Source: Syntrophomonadaceae bacterium (lineage in GTDB: Bacteria; Bacillota; Syntrophomonadia; Syntrophomonadales; Syntrophomonadaceae). From it: a stretch of DNA of 7,100 bases. Shown here piece by piece: positions 5,700-7,100 of this stretch. The notes beneath the pieces were generated by a model. That model saw only the letters and a program-made list of their open reading frames with translations. It made no database searches and was not told where the DNA came from. Every line of letters begins with the position of its first letter. The stretch's first letter is position 1. Location: positions 1 through 7,100 of the forward strand of contig DUSB01000083.1 of assembly GCA_012840625.1 (NCBI GenBank), in the 5' to 3' direction. The translations under genes and the position numbers were made by a program.

Positions 5700-6422
5700 A
5701 TGAAGGTCGTTGGTTTAACAGATATTGGCTTGAAAAGAAAGCGCAATGAGGATGGCTATCTCATTGATAATAATAAAAATTTATTTGTAGTTTGTGATGG
5801 CATGGGGGGCCATAAAGGAGGTAATGTTGCCTCTAAACTGGCTCTGGATGTTATTCATGCCTCATTTGCTCCTGAACAACCGGAAAAAATTCCTGAAGCC
5901 CTCTCTAATAGTATCCAGGCAGCTAACGAAGCTATCTGGGAAAGATCACATAAGGACATAAACTTACATGACATGGGAACTACAGTAACGGCTGCAGTTT
6001 GTTATGGCAATCAACTCTTTGTCGCCCATGTAGGAGATAGCAGCCTTTATTTAATACGCAATCATTCCATCCGCAAAGTTACCGTAGACCATACCATTGC
6101 TCAGCAAATGCTGAACAATGGACTGATCCAGGAAAAAGATAAAAGAAACAACCCCTATAACCATATCTTAACAAGGGCATTGGGGGCGGATAGACCTGTT
6201 TTTATTGATTTTTATTCAGAGAAGATTCAGGAAAAGGACTGTATTATTCTTTGTACAGATGGGCTAACCGATCTTGTAGACGACCAGGAAATATTACAAA
6301 CCATTACTAATGAGCAGAATATTGAAGCAGCAGCCCGGGCTTTAATTGATACTGCTTTAAAAAAAGGCGGCCATGATAATATTACGGTTATACTCTTATT
6401 AGTAGAATTGGGAGGTAAATAG
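5700..6422 (+). CDS. stp: PP2C-family serine/threonine protein phosphatase (Stp/PrpC type)
   Basis: This is a cytoplasmic Mn2+/Mg2+-dependent phosphatase expected to reverse phosphorylation by the kinase encoded next door. The 240-residue product carries the PP2C motifs in order: [12 protein letters not shown] (7-18), [11 protein letters not shown] (31-41, metal ligand D33), MGTTVTAA (92-99), [11 protein letters not shown] (109-119, D113), TVDHT (128-132), LTRALG (157-162), CTDGLTDLV (185-193, D187) and [11 protein letters not shown] (223-233, D226). All metal-binding aspartates are present, so it should be active. There is no membrane segment. I chose the ATG at 5700, which gives the usual MKVxxxTDIG beginning. 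It lies 42 bases after rlmN, and the start of the kinase gene is only 1 base past its stop. The order rlmN-stp-prkC is widespread in Firmicutes. The name PrpC is equally valid for this gene. Confidence 0.95.
   Translation: MKVVGLTDIGLKRKRNEDGYLIDNNKNLFVVCDGMGGHKGGNVASKLALDVIHASFAPEQPEKIPEALSNSIQAANEAIWERSHKDINLHDMGTTVTAAVCYGNQLFVAHVGDSSLYLIRNHSIRKVTVDHTIAQQMLNNGLIQEKDKRNNPYNHILTRALGADRPVFIDFYSEKIQEKDCIILCTDGLTDLVDDQEILQTITNEQNIEAAARALIDTALKKGGHDNITVILLLVELGGK
6410..6415 (+). promoter_or_regulatory. Shine-Dalgarno site of the kinase gene (GGGAGG), inside the phosphatase gene
   Basis: GGGAGG lies 8 bases before the TTG at 6424 and supports that non-ATG start. The first in-frame ATG (6484) falls inside the glycine-rich loop and would destroy the ATP site. 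Confidence 0.8.
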
Positions 6423-6423
6423 C

Positions 6424-7100
6424 TTGGAAAGCAGAGTCTTCGGAGGACGGTACGAGCTACTTCAGTTAGTTGGAGAAGGCGGTATGTCTTTTGTTTACAA
6501 GGCTCGTGACAAAGTATTAGATCGTATCGTTGCTGTAAAAGTATTAAAAGAGGAATTTGCCAGAGATAGTAATTTTGTAGAAAAATTTAGGACCGAAGCT
6601 TTAGCAGCGGCTCGTTTATCTCACCCCAACATTGTAAACATTTATGATGTTGGTCAGGATGATGGTTATTATTATATCGTAATGGAATACGTTGACGGTA
6701 AGACGCTGCATGACATTATTAAAGAAGAAGCACCTTTACCAGTAGACAAAGCCGTTGATATCGCTATAATGATCTGCGACGGTATTCATCATGCGCATGA
6801 AAAAGGGGTTATTCATCGAGATATAAAACCGCATAATATATTGGTTACCGAACATGGAATGGTAAAAGTAGCTGATTTTGGTATTGCCAGAGCTATGAGC
6901 AAAACAACCATTACCTATGGGAATAGTGTCATTGGTTCTGTTCATTATTTTTCTCCCGAGCAGGCCAAAGGGGAGCCGATTACTCGCACTACTGATATTT
7001 ATTCCCTGGGATGTGTACTCTATGAAATGCTTACCGGTCAGGTACCCTATGAAGCGGAAAGCCCCATAACCATTGCCTTGAAGCATATTCACGATGAACC
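6424..7100 (+). CDS. prkC: Serine/threonine protein kinase, PrkC type, N-terminal part (3' end outside window)
   Basis: This is a eukaryotic-type (Hanks) kinase. In Firmicutes the protein at this locus is a membrane kinase with extracellular PASTA repeats that sense cell-wall fragments; here only 225 codons of the cytoplasmic kinase domain are visible. The translation has no stop from the TTG at 6424 to the edge. Motifs seen are the glycine-rich loop [11 protein letters not shown] (17-27), VAVKVLK with catalytic K39, E58 of helix C, HRDIKPHN (131-138, catalytic D133), DFG (151-153), a threonine-rich activation loop KTTIT (160-164), the SPE version of the APE motif (177-179), and [16 protein letters not shown] (from 190). 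Everything needed for catalysis is present. The activation loop closely resembles that of B. subtilis PrkC from memory. PASTA and membrane segments are inferred, not seen. It starts 1 base after the phosphatase stop, so the pair is probably coupled. Confidence 0.94.
   Translation, partial: MESRVFGGRYELLQLVGEGGMSFVYKARDKVLDRIVAVKVLKEEFARDSNFVEKFRTEALAAARLSHPNIVNIYDVGQDDGYYYIVMEYVDGKTLHDIIKEEAPLPVDKAVDIAIMICDGIHHAHEKGVIHRDIKPHNILVTEHGMVKVADFGIARAMSKTTITYGNSVIGSVHYFSPEQAKGEPITRTTDIYSLGCVLYEMLTGQVPYEAESPITIALKHIHDE

Noticed and set aside
2363..6422. Reassignment of TAG to an amino acid in this organism
   Set aside because: TAG is the natural terminator at the correct family C-terminus of fmt, rsmB and the phosphatase, so general recoding would extend all three. 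A context-specific suppression at 4277 is not excluded.
6736..7092. 118-codon open frame on the minus strand
   Set aside because: It lies wholly antisense to the well-supported PrkC kinase domain, resembles no family I recognise, and is explained by the codon pattern of the plus-strand gene.

Overview
The window looks like a conserved housekeeping operon from a low-GC, Gram-positive (Firmicutes/Clostridia-type) bacterium. The evidence is strong purine-rich Shine-Dalgarno sites before most genes, frequent TTG and GTG starts, a YugP-type zinc protease, and the gene order priA-def-fmt-(protease)-rsmB-rlmN-stp-prkC, which is typical of that phylum. A syntrophic or anaerobic clostridial lineage such as Syntrophomonadaceae would fit, but that is a guess from gene order and protein style. 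All genes read on the plus strand, gaps are short, and no convincing Rho-independent terminator is visible. Most of the window could therefore be one transcript entering from the left and leaving to the right.

Layout: bases 1-946 hold the C-terminal part of the replication-restart helicase PriA, whose 5' end lies outside. Bases 959-1417 encode peptide deformylase (def) and 1436-2365 encode methionyl-tRNA formyltransferase (fmt). A 134-base gap follows, with a possible internal promoter and a small inverted repeat. Bases 2500-3177 encode a membrane zinc metallopeptidase of the YugP family. Bases 3170-4552 hold rsmB (16S rRNA m5C967 methyltransferase), interrupted by one in-frame TAG at 4277-4279. 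Bases 4563-5657 encode rlmN, 5700-6422 encode a PP2C/Stp-type Ser/Thr phosphatase, and 6424 to the right edge encodes the start of the cognate PrkC-type Ser/Thr kinase, cut inside its kinase domain.

Functionally, fmt and def are the two ends of the N-formylmethionine cycle. RsmB and RlmN modify the ribosome (RlmN also modifies tRNA), and the phosphatase/kinase pair is the usual signalling switch that follows rlmN in Firmicutes. The unusual element is the amber codon in rsmB. It falls between the two cysteine motifs of the methyltransferase, at a position where relatives usually have glutamine, and the frame on both sides is otherwise intact. It may be a recent disabling mutation, a sequence error, or a suppressed/read-through stop. 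TAG is also the normal terminator of three other reading frames here, which argues against wholesale TAG reassignment. I did not find a convincing novel multi-gene system.
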